Shown here: positions 48,600 through 60,792 of the stretch, in pieces | Position numbering within the stretch: position 1 is the first letter of the stretch | Layout of the letters: each line of letters starts with the position of its first letter | Origin: Haliclona indistincta | Taxonomy: Eukaryota; Porifera; Demospongiae; Haplosclerida; Chalinidae | Reading direction: 5' to 3' | Length of the DNA: 64,000 nucleotides | NCBI GenBank assembly: GCA_964017065.1 | Contig: OZ024788.1 | Span: forward strand, 2,889,809 to 2,953,808 | Position numbers and translations under genes: made by a program | Notes under the pieces: model-generated | Told to the model about the DNA's origin: nothing | The model's database searches: none | The model's input: only the letters and a program-made list of their open reading frames with translations

Positions 48600-49262
48600 A
48601 ACTCCACTCTAGGCCTAGCCTGGTGCTCCTCCCTTCTGAAATGTGAGGAGACAGAAAAACTTTGCAATTTGGAAAATCGACATTTGCATTGACTAGGTAT
48701 GTTTATTATACACTCTGTACTGTGGGCAGGAATTGATCTGTGTGCTTGAATATTTTATCTACGAAGCAATGCAGTGTACTACAACACAGCTAACTATTGT
48801 CTTTTTCCAGGTATTCAACCAAAATCTGTGATAGAATCTCATCATACTAACAAATCAAGCATTCTGATAGACAAGCAGGTAAAATTATTTGAGCAAGTTT
48901 TGTTTGGGAACCCATTGTTATTTAATAACTGCGTGTATGTGATCCCATATTAACACTTTGCGTGTTCAAAAACCCTGAAATCAGAACACTGAGTCCTGGT
49001 GTCCGGATTAAAGGGGTTCCACAGTATGCATACTTTCATAAAGCATAAAATTATGGGCACCATTAACTGCCCCTTATCTAGCTTACTATCTGTATGTTTG
49101 TTTTGTTCTGTGCTTGGTACCTTGGGTTTTGCCTTCAGTGTACAAGTTCCCTACCTTGGTTAATTTCCTGTTGTACTGACCCTGTAATCATTTATTGTTT
49201 TTCAGGACAAAAACCAGAGCTGTGTGATCTGATGACTCACATTTCACATTGCTCACGCAACT
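48600..49262 (+). pseudogene. Relic of a GTPase-Death gene
   Basis: About 48640-48694 matches the 3' end of the GTPase exon (CEET, then RHLH before the splice donor), but the codon for Trp is TGA, giving RHLH-stop. A block at about 48813-48879 looks like a small exon (KSVIESHHTNKSSILI). From 49206 a Death exon begins like that of the 1-5209 gene (KPELCDLMTHI against KPEMCDLMTHI) and is cut off after about 55 bases by a repeat. Together these are remains of a third GTPase-Death locus. Confidence 0.7.
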
Positions 49263-50073
49263 AGGCACCGAAGGTGCTTATGCCTCGGTGAAATGTTATG
49301 CGTACATGCCTGTCTGCAAATACGCTGAACTGAAATACACAAGCTGTAATAAAAGTCTGCTGTTGCTAGTTGAACACTATGTTAGTGGCTAACAACTTAT
49401 AAAAACATATATACACAGTAAAATTAAACTGCAGTTGTTGTACCTTTCTGTACAGCAATCACAATGCAGTATAATAGCTATGCAATCAGAAGCCAATCAG
49501 TGCTGACCACTAATTCAACTGGGCGTGTCTATAATGTTCAGGGCACAGCACGTACAACGAGCGAGATAGCGTCCATAACTTGCTTGCACAATTTCTTTAC
49601 ACATACGATGTAACCTATCAGCTTCTAGGCATTCAACTGTGAATAGTTTTGTCTACGGAGAACTCTAGATCGCCAGCAACGGCCATCGATCGCGAGGTAA
49701 GCAAAGCTACGCCATAACTCGAGAACACAGCTTCATATACAAGTCTGCCGTGCTGTTCTGAAGTAAAGGCGAACTCACTAGCTGTAAGGCAGCCAGCAAT
49801 AGACAATTTGTCTTTACATCAACAACTGGATCGCCAGCCGGCGATCGCGAGGTAAGCAATCACGCTATAACTCACGAACAGAGCCTTATAACCAAAATCC
49901 TTACAATTCATTTTCAAGCAAATATCGACTTTAGCTTGTGTTGCACGTTTCAGCACTTAGTTTTCAGCGAGCGACGAGAAATCCTGCCGACAGACAGACA
50001 GATACATACACAGATACATACACAGATACACAAACCGACTACCGTATGCCCCGTGGCTCCGCCCACCGAGGCA
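49263..50073. mobile_element. Repeat element truncating the relic Death exon
   Basis: It runs from AGGCACCGAAGGTGCTTATG, with CCTCGGTG near the left edge, to CACCGAGGCATAA at the right. The 3' part has CAGATACATACA tandem repeats and two CTCGAGAACA/CGATCGCGAGGTAAGCAA-type duplicated blocks (about 49690-49750 and 49840-49880). No coding capacity. Its superfamily could not be assigned. Confidence 0.55.
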
Positions 50074-50074
50074 T

Positions 50075-51960
50075 AATAATTCTCGTATCGCACGAGCAGA
50101 CAGTGCTTTTACTGGTTTGTAGCACCGCTGTTGGCACTGGATCTTTGTGCCTGGGTGACTTTTCTTGAGGGTCAGTCTCCGCCCATTGTGCTATAACTTC
50201 CCTGCCCGTGCCATATTTTCCCACCGCGTTTACATTATAAAAATAATAGAACGGCAGCGCCTTTGATACGCCCACACAAAGTGCTACAATAAATATTACA
50301 TCAACAATTTCATGTCTTTATTGAGTGTTATAGCTGTGTCAGTTCCAATTTTAATGAGCTTATGAATATTAAGTAGTAAAAACTTCCATGTGCCGTACCA
50401 TCCCCTAAATGTTCCTGGTTGGAACAAATACGTTTTTCCCTCGTTGACAGGACAGTATGTTCCTCTAGTGATAATTATGGTTTTGCCTTTCTTTATGCAT
50501 GCAGGGACACAAGTGAGAAGGAAAACGAAAGTGTCAGTGAATTGTCTACTATACTTGGTAAGTGTGTTGACTTACAGTTAACTGGTGTACATATTGTGCA
50601 TTCATGCAGGTATTGATGACCTTGTTGAGGTGAAGAATGCCTTGAAGAGAGTCAATGGCTAGCAGTCTCTTGGGTTAGAGTTGGGACTTCTCTATCCTAC
50701 ACTAGACGCAATAAAGACTAATAATCGTGGTCAGGTTGAGCAGTGTAAGACAGATATGTTAGCAGCCTGGTTGAGGAAAGAAGACAATGTATCCAAGAAA
50801 GGTGCTCCTTCATGGTCAGGTCTGATAGCAGCTCTCAAAGAGATAGGAGAGAATGCGGTAACTGATCAGATATCTCATACTGTCAATAGTACTGGAAGAT
50901 TACCAACAGGTTTGCTTCTGTTTGTGGTTTAGCATGAGCCAACACTACTGTATTTCTTCTAAAGATTCAGTGCCTTCATACCTTGTTGCTGAAATGCTTA
51001 CTAAACCTCCAAATTTTAGCAAGTGATTTAGTTCGTCAGCACGCAAAAAAGTCCAGAAGAGAAGTGTAGACACGTTGACGTTCAAAACACGTGATCGTTG
51101 CCACACCTCCAATTATTCGGCACTTTTAGAACTTCTGTCGCAATAATTATCATTGCCGATAGGCAATGATATGTAGGGATGACATCGAATTAAGATGGCG
51201 GCTACTCAAGTGTGAAAAAGAATTTTCGCACATATCTCTATTTAATTATTGTCTACATATATTGGGCAAGCAAATCTGAAACTATTTTGTGCTGAATTTT
51301 TAGAACAAATACAGTATTTTCTATCTTGTGTGTAATTACTTGTGAAAATGTACTGCAGTTTGTAAATTGGTTGTTGTAGTCAATGCTTGATGTGTGATTA
51401 GTAGCCACAGCTGATAATATTGTGCAATATATACAAGAAGGCCTGTATAAATAGCTGTTATCACAGGCTAACCATGTACACATTCAACTATCCTATGACA
51501 ACCTACTTGTACCTTCTAAGAAAAATGGTGTTGGTTGTGCTATACAAATTGTAGCTTCATGTCAAGACAAAGTTTGTATCCTGTCACTTTACATGCGCAT
51601 CTCTCTATTATAGCTTATGGATCTCTAGGAACGAGACAGCATGTTAGAAAGCGTAAGCAAGGTATGTGTTACCATTACACTTCACACATGGTTTTACTTG
51701 TGGTTTATGCTCTGTAGCTAATGCTGATTATGATGATCAATCACCCTCTCGTAGAAAAAAGCACTAATAAGGTATTATTGTTCAAAAACTAGTGTCAGAT
51801 CATGGCATTGGTAACTGCTGTTTTCAATTTCTATAGGAGATTGCAGATGGAAAGTACAGCTTTAAAAAGAAATAACAATAACAAGAAATAACAATAACTG
51901 TTTTTGTATTATTGTTAATTTTTTTGTCGAGAGTATTGAGGTACTGCTAACAGCGGATGG
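50075..51960. repeat. Segmental duplication carrying a Death exon, copy B
   Basis: Collinear partner of 39115-40880. It contains the disabled Death exon described separately and an extra insertion at about 51150-51250 (palindrome ATCATTGCCGATAGGCAATG and the block AAGATGGCGGCTACTCA) shared in inverted form with 19490-19610. Confidence 0.8.
50505..51767 (+). pseudogene. Duplicated Death-domain exons with nonsense mutation
   Basis: Exons corresponding to 39517-40680: 50505-50557, 50611-50912, 51614-51660 and 51718-51767. In the Death exon the conserved VNDWQSLG reads VNG-stop-QSLG (GGCTAG for GACTGG), so it cannot give a full domain in frame. The remaining Death sequence (LLYPTLDAIKTNNRGQVEQC...) is otherwise well preserved. 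The tail micro-exon (GTRQHVRKRKQ) keeps a proper acceptor here. No GTPase exon is attached. Translation from an internal Met is conceivable but would lack the first helices. Confidence 0.75.
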
Positions 51961-51988
51961 GGTCTTTACAAGTATGGGGTCACCTTCA

Positions 51989-52774
51989 TAGTCTGGGGGC
52001 CCGCCCCTTTCGCAACGAGGAAAGGGTCTAGTCTCGTCCCCAGACCACACCCCTCGCTTAATTGCTCGTGAGAGGGTCTGGTGGCTTTAGTCGATTTTCT
52101 TGGGCCAGGAAGTAACTTTTTCCCCGGAATGTCTGGGATAGAATCTGATTGGTCAGAAGGCCAAGTCTTACGTAATACAATTAACCCACATCGATAATAG
52201 AATGATGGCATTGAAGATATGACTGTAGCCTTTTGCCTGACGTTCTCGACCGTGCTATCAGAGCTGCATTTGTCAGCATCGGTTATGAAAGTCTGACGAC
52301 AATCAGCGTGCGTCTTGCTCTTACCTGAGTTTGTCAAGGGAAAGTCGTTTTCGTCGGCCTCCCGACTGGAGAACGCTAGAGTCTATACCTGCTGTCTAGA
52401 CGTCTTCGCCTTCGTAGACTGTCTCCCTCGTCTAACGCGCAAGTACATACTAGACACTTGCATTGCAGGTGCAAATTCCAACATTAATTTTATACGGATT
52501 CATTAGTGTTACGTAACTCTTGCACACGAAAAGCCCAGGAAAGTGCAACTAAAGCCACCAGACCCTCTCACGAGCAATTAAGCGAGGGGTGTGGTCTGGG
52601 GACGAGACTAGACTAGAAAGGGTCTGGACGCCTACGTAAACGTGGTCATTACGTAATTAATGATATGCACTGCATCCTGATTGGGCGCACTATATGAGGT
52701 GCCGTCGCACGACTTTTGTGTACGGTTTTTACCAGACCCTTTCCTCGTTGCGAAAGGGGCGGGCCCCCAGACTA
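51989..52774. mobile_element. Second TAGTCT Mutator-type element with 9-bp target duplication
   Basis: A 786-bp element starting TAGTCTGGGGGCCCGCCCC and ending in its reverse complement, with a second inverted block GACCACACCCCTCGCTTAAT at about 52053-52073 and 52570-52600. The 9-bp direct repeat TCACCTTCA flanks it at 51980-51988 and 52775-52783. The same terminus and duplication length as 28148-29014 indicate one transposon family. Interior open frames on both strands were not recognised. Confidence 0.85.
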
Positions 52775-52783
52775 TCACCTTCA

Positions 52784-55700
52784 TGCATTCATGTATTAGA
52801 GTAAACCACCTATATTCGGCCACCATCTATTATCGGCCACTCGTTCGTACACTTGCAAATACGTTTAACCACTTACCTTACTATATACTGCTTGAATCAA
52901 CTAGGCTCGATGGAGCAGTGTAACTAGCCGCTCCATCAAGCCAATTATAATGCACTATGGCAGGCCACAAAGACCTGACAATTGTGCGTTGGGTGTGAAG
53001 CCCCACCCCAAGTCCCGCCCAAAGACACGCCCAATGAAGACGTCATTTGTGATGTGACGGCGTGTTATGAGATATGAATCACGTGAGCCGTCGTGACTCA
53101 TGAGATGAGGTCACTAGTATAAAGGATGACGTATAGTTGAAGGCGTGGCTAGGGGCGGAACAAAGGGGTGTGCCCATACGTCGCCCAAGAGGTTGTCTTG
53201 TCTTTCTTGTTTCCTTCTTTCTCTCCTTCTTTATAAGGCGACGAGGGGATGAACGATCCCAACGCTAATTGTTGTGGACAAAGCAAGGGCTACGAATGAT
53301 GACCCTACCAGAAGAAGGGGTGTTGTTGGGGTAATCCGGGAAAAATGTAGGGGAGAACAGCCATGCACTATATATGATGTCAATGATGTTGAGACATCGA
53401 CATGACAATAGATGATTGTTTTAACAGTATATGCGTTCCCCACCCTGCCTGCTGTTCGATATCCGATTTTTTGGGCTGAGATTTGCCTGCAATTCAAGTA
53501 TTCAAACTGCATGTGTTTATACCCTATGTTCTGGTCGGCAACAATAGATGTTCTGATGGCTCTTGGCTACAATTGCATTGTCCCGTTCACAAGTGTATGT
53601 AGCTTCGTTATTTTAGAGAGGGGTGTACACCAGGGGAACTGTTTAGGAGAACTGCACACATGTGTGCTTCTGAAGTGCAGCTTGTAGACCTGATAACAAT
53701 AATTATTGAGTATGGAGTGGACATGAATGCGATTGTATTGGATATAGTATCAAGAGTAGCGTTCCAGAATGACTGAATGCATCTGAATACATACTCGACA
53801 TGGCACAACAAAAATGGATTTGCGCGAGAGCATGAGCGCAGCAAGCATCATCTGCTCACAGTCAAAGGAAACTGTTGCACCTGACATTACAGTGATAAGT
53901 TTTGTCTTGACAGAGGATTCTGTTTTTGTCGACTACAAGAGTTCTTGAGATGCATACAGCTGATGAGGCATGGATTTCCCATGTAGAGTTAACCGGGAAA
54001 TGAAACTGTGAGTGTATTAGCCAATGAATCTTTATTTTGGCAAGACTAGCCTGACTTAACAGACCGTGTGAGAACACGCGTGGGGGGAGGGACTGGAACA
54101 GACCTCTGAATATGAGACTGAAGTCTGTAGCATAATTATGGTCAGTAGAATATGCCTAGATAAAAGGTGTTGCTTCTGATAGATCATTGGAACGGACATT
54201 CTAATAAACAGTGAAAATGTAGGAGGTTGAGAATTTTTAGGCATGTTCACTCCAGACACCGAATATTCGTTAAACTGGATTGCGTCCAGTTTAAGTGCGT
54301 TCGCACGTGATTGCTACTCTAGATTAAGTCCAGGCTACCGCTGGTCCTGGTTTCAATCTGGAATGATGCGGGGTGACGTGCACATGCGTGCATGTGCATG
54401 CATTGAGCGTGAGGACGGAGAAGACAACTTCCTCCAGCAATGTGCTTAGAACGAGAGCCACATCTGTTTGGAGGAGTTTGCTTGCTTAGACGTGGCACTA
54501 TGTTGAAGTACCAATGCAGGCAAGGCGATTTTGACCGGTACGGTAAGTACTTGTCAACACCAGATGTAAAAGGTATAGCAAGGCGATTTTGTAGCACACA
54601 TTGGGCATGGTTTGACACCCGATGTACGTTCATAATCGGAGACGATTTGCATTGTCTAACATTGTGACACAAATAGGTGCATGGTCTGGACGGTAAAGAC
54701 TCATGGGTACACTAGTACCGATGGAACTAGAGTCTTGGCTGCTATGTAAGCACTTGCCCTGGAGTGCGTGAGGGAGACAGGGGCACTGCGGCAAGTAGTT
54801 TTGGACGGACTCTAATGGACATGAATAAAAGTTGCACATAGAGGATACTGCCAGAGGAGAATCCCTCTACCCCACAAAGAGCTATGGGGTAGCTTGGTAG
54901 GAATGAATATAGGGGGTGGACAGTGGGTGGATAAGGACTGGTCACAAGGAGGAATGCATGTACGTTTCCTCCTTAGATGACCCCTATGGTTCATTATTAT
55001 GAGTTTTATGGTGCAGGCCTAAGTTGTGAGAGACAGGAGATCCATTACATACAGAGAAAGAGACCTGCAGGTGAGGAGGACATCACCAGTGTTCTCAACG
55101 GCCGAGAAACTGACTGCCTATGGGAGAAACTGGTCGCCAAGAGGGGCAGAGAGGTTAAGGTGGACTAGAGCCACGTAATTCTTTGAAGTGGTTATAGCCG
55201 TCAGCTATGGCAGCAAAGTATGTATAGAGTTAGGGGCTTTCACACAACTGACAGAGAGTCCATACTGGTCCATAGAGCAATGGGGGCCGTTGTGTGGTAA
55301 TAAACTTATTTATCAGGGACTCAAAATTTACGCACACAGTGGTGTAGACATGGCAAGAGAAGCTACGTCGCTGCTTCAGGTACTCCAACAGTGACCCTGG
55401 AGGTCAGTGTGCTTAGGGGTTCCACTGGTGGGAGTGGTCTGCAGTCAATCTTCCCCTAGTGCTACATTAATACTGGTATAACAAGGAGAGATTGTATGGG
55501 TTGATCATCTCGGGACAGTGGTTTGTGCCGATAATGAGTTGGTACGAGTTGATAATGATAATGAGTTGATAATGAGTTCCATTCAGCTTCCCTGAGCTGA
55601 ATGGAAGCTGAAACAGCTCAAAATGTTGAATAGCTCAGTATGGCCATACCCTTAATTTTGACTAAATGAAACAGGTGAATGTGATATGCAACAGGTTTGG

Positions 55701-56300
55701 CTAGAAGTAGAGGCCTCCTGTGTTATTGCTGATGTGGTAGGAGAGAATGGCCGGAGTACAAGGAGATGTCACCTTGAGAGATGTGAGCCAATGAGAAGTT
55801 ATAGAGCAAAAATATGTGCATGGATGTGTGTGATGGCTGAATAGGCACACACTGTTCAGAGGTATAAGTTCGATACTGCCAAGCTTTGTACAGGAGTGTT
55901 ATATACACAGTGGCAGTGCCTATAGACAAGGTCATGAGCATATTCTGAATGTGAGTCCTTCCATTACCATGCACATGTCCTTGGTTAGGAAGTGTCTGGT
56001 TTGGATGGGAGGCATAGTGAGTGCTGCGGATGTTGGATATAATATAGGACCGGCTGTGTGACCCATCACTGATAGAGTATGTATGAAGTTATGTTGACAG
56101 AGTAAGCATGAGAACCACTGCGGAGAGGCAATGATGGACACACAGAAGCTAGATGAGAGCTGTTACTGTACCTACAAGAGGTGTAGCGAGGAAGAGACTG
56201 ACGGGACAGTCTTTTCAAGAAACAACACACACGTGCAGTGATGCTGTAAAAGGAGATTCGAGGAGTAGCCTGACAAGGCCACAAATGGAACACCGAGGTT
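52784..56300. other. Unassigned 3.5 kb region
   Basis: No domain-bearing open frame or convincing splice-joined coding block found on either strand. The composition differs from the gene regions: more G and T on the + strand, with pyrimidine tracts near 53190-53235. It could be a long non-coding transcript, a degenerate large element, or plain spacer; the sequence does not decide. Confidence 0.4.
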
Positions 56301-56304
56301 GAGA

Positions 56305-56935
56305 GCGGTAAGAACCACAGTGCCGCCAGAGCGTGCACAGAGGTGTCTCAGAGGAAGTGGTAAGAAACCACAGTGCCGCCAGAGCGGGCGTAGAGGTGTC
56401 TCAATAGGAGTGGTAAAACCACAGTGCCGCCGGAGCGGGCTTAGGAGTCAACTTAGTAGGAGTGGTAAGAACCACAGTGCCGCCAGAGCGGGCGTAGAGG
56501 TGTCTCAATAGGAGTGGTAATAACCACAGTGCCGCCGGAGCGGGCTTAGGAGTCAACTTAGTAGGAGTGGTAAGAACCACAGTGCCGCCGGAGCGGGCTT
56601 AGGAGTCAACTTAGTAGGAGTGGTAAGAACCACAGTGCCGCCGGAGCGGGCTTAGGAGTCAACTTAGTAGGAGTGGTAAGAACCACAGTGCCGCCAGAGC
56701 GGGCGTAGAGGTGTCTCAATAGGAGTGGTAATAACCACAGTGCCGCCGGAGCGGGCTTAGGAGTCAACTTAGTAGGAGTGGTAAGAACCACAGTGCCGCC
56801 GGAGCGGGCTTAGGAGTCAACTTAGTAGGAGTGGTAAGAACCACAGTGCCGCCGGAGCGGGCTTAGGAGTCAACTTAGTAGGAGTGGTAAGAACCACAGT
56901 GCCGCCAGAGTGGGCGTAGAGGTCACAGGATGGTG
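56305..56935. repeat. 52-53-bp minisatellite
   Basis: Twelve tandem units built on AGTGCCGCCGGAGCGGGC and GGAGTGGTAAGAACCAC. Two variant spacers alternate: TTAGGAGTCAACTTAGTA and GTAGAGGTGTCTCAATA. Translated frames here are repetitive and not genes. Confidence 0.85.
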
Positions 56936-56968
56936 ACAGCAAGTGAGACACACCAACCAGGCACAGAA

Positions 56969-56969
56969 A

Positions 56970-57006
<37 letters not shown>

Positions 57007-57015
57007 GAGAAAAGA
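56969..57015. repeat. GA-rich microsatellite
   Basis: A run of GAGAGA changing to GAAAGA, directly after the minisatellite. Confidence 0.9.
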
Positions 57016-59757
57016 AGTGCAGAAGAATCAGAAGTGCCCAGGTCAGATCAGTCATCACAGGCTTTCAGGGTGACAAGAAGTGGAACTATACCGCCCACTA
57101 CAACACAATGGACTACATGTTGCTATCAAGCAGGACTGCAAGAATACAGACTGAACAGAGATGGCATATATCGTGTGCTTTACATGTAAAGCGATTTCTA
57201 TAAGGCTTTTCTTAATGCAAGCATAACAGAACAGTGGGGAGAGATCAAAGAATAACTCACTGCTGTCATACAAAAAATGGCGGTACATCACGTGATGCGG
57301 ACCGTTGATCATGCATATGCTTTGTAGGCCGCCAGTAGGATCAACTGAGTTCTTTCCGGCGAATTTTCCAATAGAGAGAGCTGGGAAACGCTGACAGCGC
57401 CTCCGTGAACTCGTGAGCCGAGCCTTGTTCATAGAGGTAGGTACTTGATGGTCACGGGCCGAGTTCCAGTCTGACTGCAGCGCTAGACGCGCCGCCATAC
57501 CAAGTAGCAGGTATGGCTGAAGCACCGTGTAGCACTGAGCAGCGCGATCGCTTCTAGACTCGACGAACGCGATCGATACAGAAGTAGCAGCTTCACCTCG
57601 ACACTTTGGAGTAAGGTGACAGCTGCAGACTGAGGCGCGTGCTCGTAATGGAGATGTGCGCATGCGAGTCCGGGCAGGCCACGCAGGAGCGGCGCTGCCG
57701 GACACGAGTGTGTTTATTATAGTCGGTGGTTAACCTTATTTAAAGCTACGCTCTAAATATCATTACAAAGATTAAACTTGACCGACGTATAGACACACAC
57801 TTCCTCTGCCTGCATTGCAAATATGCAGCTCGTAACTGCTTCTTTGTCTACTGTGGAGACGAAGAAAGTGGGTAGCCGAAAACATTGATGTTCGGCAAAA
57901 GCAATCTATTATCCGGCACCAGTCCTAGTGACTGATAGACGAATAGGGCGGGATTGCAAGTCAGTACTGCAAACACCTTTATCCATCAGCATTACAACGA
58001 GCTACAATCGAAAAGCTCTCGTCTTGCCGTCCGGGTAATTTTCTTTTCCAAAGACCCCGGGGTCGAGCAATCTATGTTCGGCAACTCATGATATTGTTTC
58101 AGTGCAATTTATGCTCAAATAAAACACGGTTGCGATACAGAAACACGTCGGCTGAGTGTAGAGCCATCTCATGTCTATCACAGTCACCAAAATTCAGTAA
58201 CCCTGCGTTCGTCTCTTGATCGCGCAAGCTGCAAACAGCCAAAATAGTGGGCGTGGCTTCCAAGAAGTAACCCAGTGTTTGTAAAACAAAGAGTAAACCT
58301 AGCATTCCAGAAGTTAAATTTGATTCTAAGCCTCTTTGACTGCACTCGCAAAGTAGTTTAGTGCTGATCAATGACTGCACTCCTGATGGATATGGACAGT
58401 GCTTGCTGATTTGAGGACTTTTCTATAAAATTACTATCCATCACTAATGCAGTCATTGACTGTCACGCATGCGCAGACAGTCATTACCAGGCCACTAACT
58501 GAAGGGTATGGACTGGAGGCGAGGCTAAGCAGTGTGATATGAAAACAAAGGGTTTAGTAGTGCAATATTTTGCAAAAAGTATTATATTTTCACTTACATG
58601 TAGGTGTCCACAGAAAATGGCACTGTCAGGGTCCGCATTTGAGCCTGTACCCTTAATATCAACGGTCGTCAGGCTCGCATGAGCGCCAATCTGCGACATG
58701 TATGTCCTCTCAGAAACACGGCTGATCCATTACTGAGACCTAAACTTCGACCTCGATCACTGAACTCGGATAATTTTTGGGAAAAGTGCGGGTGGAGCTT
58801 CATCAAGGACACATTCAATGTCGAAAATCCTTACTGCAGGCTGGAGAAAGCCGATATGAAGCAAGTTCGGCTTCCAACGGGTATGATTGCCAAAAGTTAA
58901 AGAAAAATTTTGAAGATACTGCCAAAGTTCTTGTAGAGATGTGCGCAGTCATGAAAGACTTCAAGAGAGTGCATACAAACGATTTCATATCTCTATGAGA
59001 AGAAACAAGAGGTTGAAAAGCAAGGGTTGTTAATTTGCTCTTGGCCTATGACAATCATAAAAGAATTGAAAGGGCTAAAGTAATTGATTAAACTTCGTCC
59101 GGTATCAATAATCGGCAATCCGTGCCGAGAAAAAAGACTTTTCAGCGACTGTATATGTTTTAAAAGCTGTTCATGTCCTGATAAAAATTAATAGTGATAA
59201 TTATGCGCTGGCCTTTCCCAGAGACGGACCTGTTATACAAAGCTGTATTGGAATATGTGGTAGGTACATGTGTGATAGTTTAGTACAGCAAATATAATGC
59301 TGGTATCGTTATCTCAAAATGATTTTCGGACGCGGGTAATTGGCTTGATGTAGACGATTGTATGTAATATTGCTGTTAAAGATACCATGTGTTTGACTCT
59401 GGTTATCGCCGCCGTCATTTCACTGCTTTGAAGCTGATGCAGATGTGTTTGACACGGGACCACAGCAGTCGCCGAAAAGCTGATTTCGTATTTATTATTA
59501 TTATTATTATCAACAAAAACAGAACACAACATAGATAGAAGATTATACCTGATGAAGAAATGAATATATACAAGTGATAAATGATTATACCTGATAGAGA
59601 AATGAATAATATAAATAGACAAGTGATAAATGATTAAGTGATATATGGCATATTGGCAATAAGAAAAAACCGAACGAACAAAACAGAACAAAAACAAGAA
59701 CAACAAAAAAGAAATTAAAAAAAAAACAAGTGATAGTTATTATTAAATATTATTGAA
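57016..59757. other. Unassigned spacer
   Basis: No recognised gene. A GC-richer block at 57300-57720 contains a minus-strand open frame of 216 codons without recognisable domains. Blocks with TTCGGCAAAAGCAATCTATT (about 57893) and CGGTATCAATAATCGGCAAT (about 59100) could be ends of a degenerate element. ATT microsatellite at about 59488-59510, and near-duplicate GATTATACCTGAT blocks at 59541-59600. Confidence 0.4.
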
Positions 59758-60334
59758 TTATTCAATGCCATCCAAGTAGGGAAGAGGAGCCGAAGAATTG
59801 TTAATCCACATTGAGGCATTTCCTCTCCACAAGCAGATAGAGAGACGTTGGAAGAGATGGTGTATTGTCGCACTCGGAAGATTGTCCAGACGAGCAGCCT
59901 GCCGGTGACCAATATCTTTAAGCACTGATGCAGCCCCGGTGCTCCACCCACCTAGTGTCTCAACAGGTAGTGGAAAGAACTGAATGCCGGCTTGCTGACA
60001 ACGTGGACCATGGACAGCAATTTTCCTGTCAGCCGCTACTTTCAGAGCATGACCTTGTGTTACAGCAGATTCAGCCAAGGTTAGGTGCTGCATAGGCGAA
60101 ATAACTGTAACATCGAGGGCAGCAGGAGAGCCGTCTTTCCATGATGGTAGAAAAACGTCAGCGGGACGAGCACTTGAGTTGGAGAGTAAATATGGAGCTT
60201 CCAACCTTGGAGATAAGGCAGCTAGTCTGGCAGCTGAGAAGATCACGTCTCGTAGAGTGTTATGTCTTGTGATCTTCTCGCCATGTCCAAGACATGAAAG
60301 ATGGTGATCTCCAAAAGGGTCAATATGACGGCTA

Positions 60335-60340
<6 letters not shown>
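59758..60340 (-). pseudogene. 3' remnant of a non-LTR retrotransposon ORF
   Basis: The minus-strand frame runs from about 60335 (IDPFGDHHLSCLGHG, a Cys/His cluster) through RPADVFLPSWKDGSPAALDV and FFPLPVETLGGWSTGAASVL to a stop at 59758. This block order is the C-terminal region that follows reverse transcriptase in a group of invertebrate LINE-like elements. The reverse transcriptase itself is absent: the 5' side is cut at an ATT microsatellite, as expected for 5' truncation. An A-rich or T-rich tail lies just beyond the stop (59710-59735). Confidence 0.65.

Positions 60341-60378
<38 letters not shown>
60338..60378. repeat. ATT microsatellite
   Basis: About 13 ATT units at the truncated end of the LINE remnant. 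Confidence 0.9.
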
Positions 60379-60384
<6 letters not shown>

Positions 60385-60792
60385 CTTTACAGTGCACAAT
60401 ACAGAAAAGTGATAGGCTAAGATTAAGAAAGGTAGACAGAAAAATAAACGATGATAGGCACTGAGGGACAACCACACACAGGAAGTGCAGCAGCCGGAAT
60501 TAACTTTAATAATACTACAGATAGGTAAAGTTAGGACTTGAGTAGGCACATGATGAACATGTAGAAGTTGATTTTTGTGTGGAGACCCTACGTAAAATAG
60601 GGGATGCCCCGGTAATGAGGTAGTCACGAGACTCACAGCAAACGGGCGCGCGGCTTCTTTCTCAGCTCTTTCTTCCCTTCGCTAAACCATAGATCTATGG
60701 GTAATCTGTCTGATCGAGACAATGTCAGAATGTAGGTTTTGTTATTCTTATAATACCAACTACTCCAGTTTTCTACTATTTCATGCCTACAG
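60379..60792. other. Spacer upstream of a Death-domain gene
   Basis: No coding block recognised. A candidate first exon is the ATGG at 60697-60700 followed by GTAATC; it would join in phase 1 to the exon at 60793 (M-AVPVPTVDLL). This is only a suggestion. Confidence 0.35.

Noticed and set aside
56305..56935. CRISPR-like array
   Set aside because: Units are contiguous with only two alternating variants and no unique spacers; a eukaryotic minisatellite.
57055..57705. Minus-strand frame of 216 codons
   Set aside because: No recognisable domain, biased by local GC-rich sequence, and no paralogue in the window; left unannotated.
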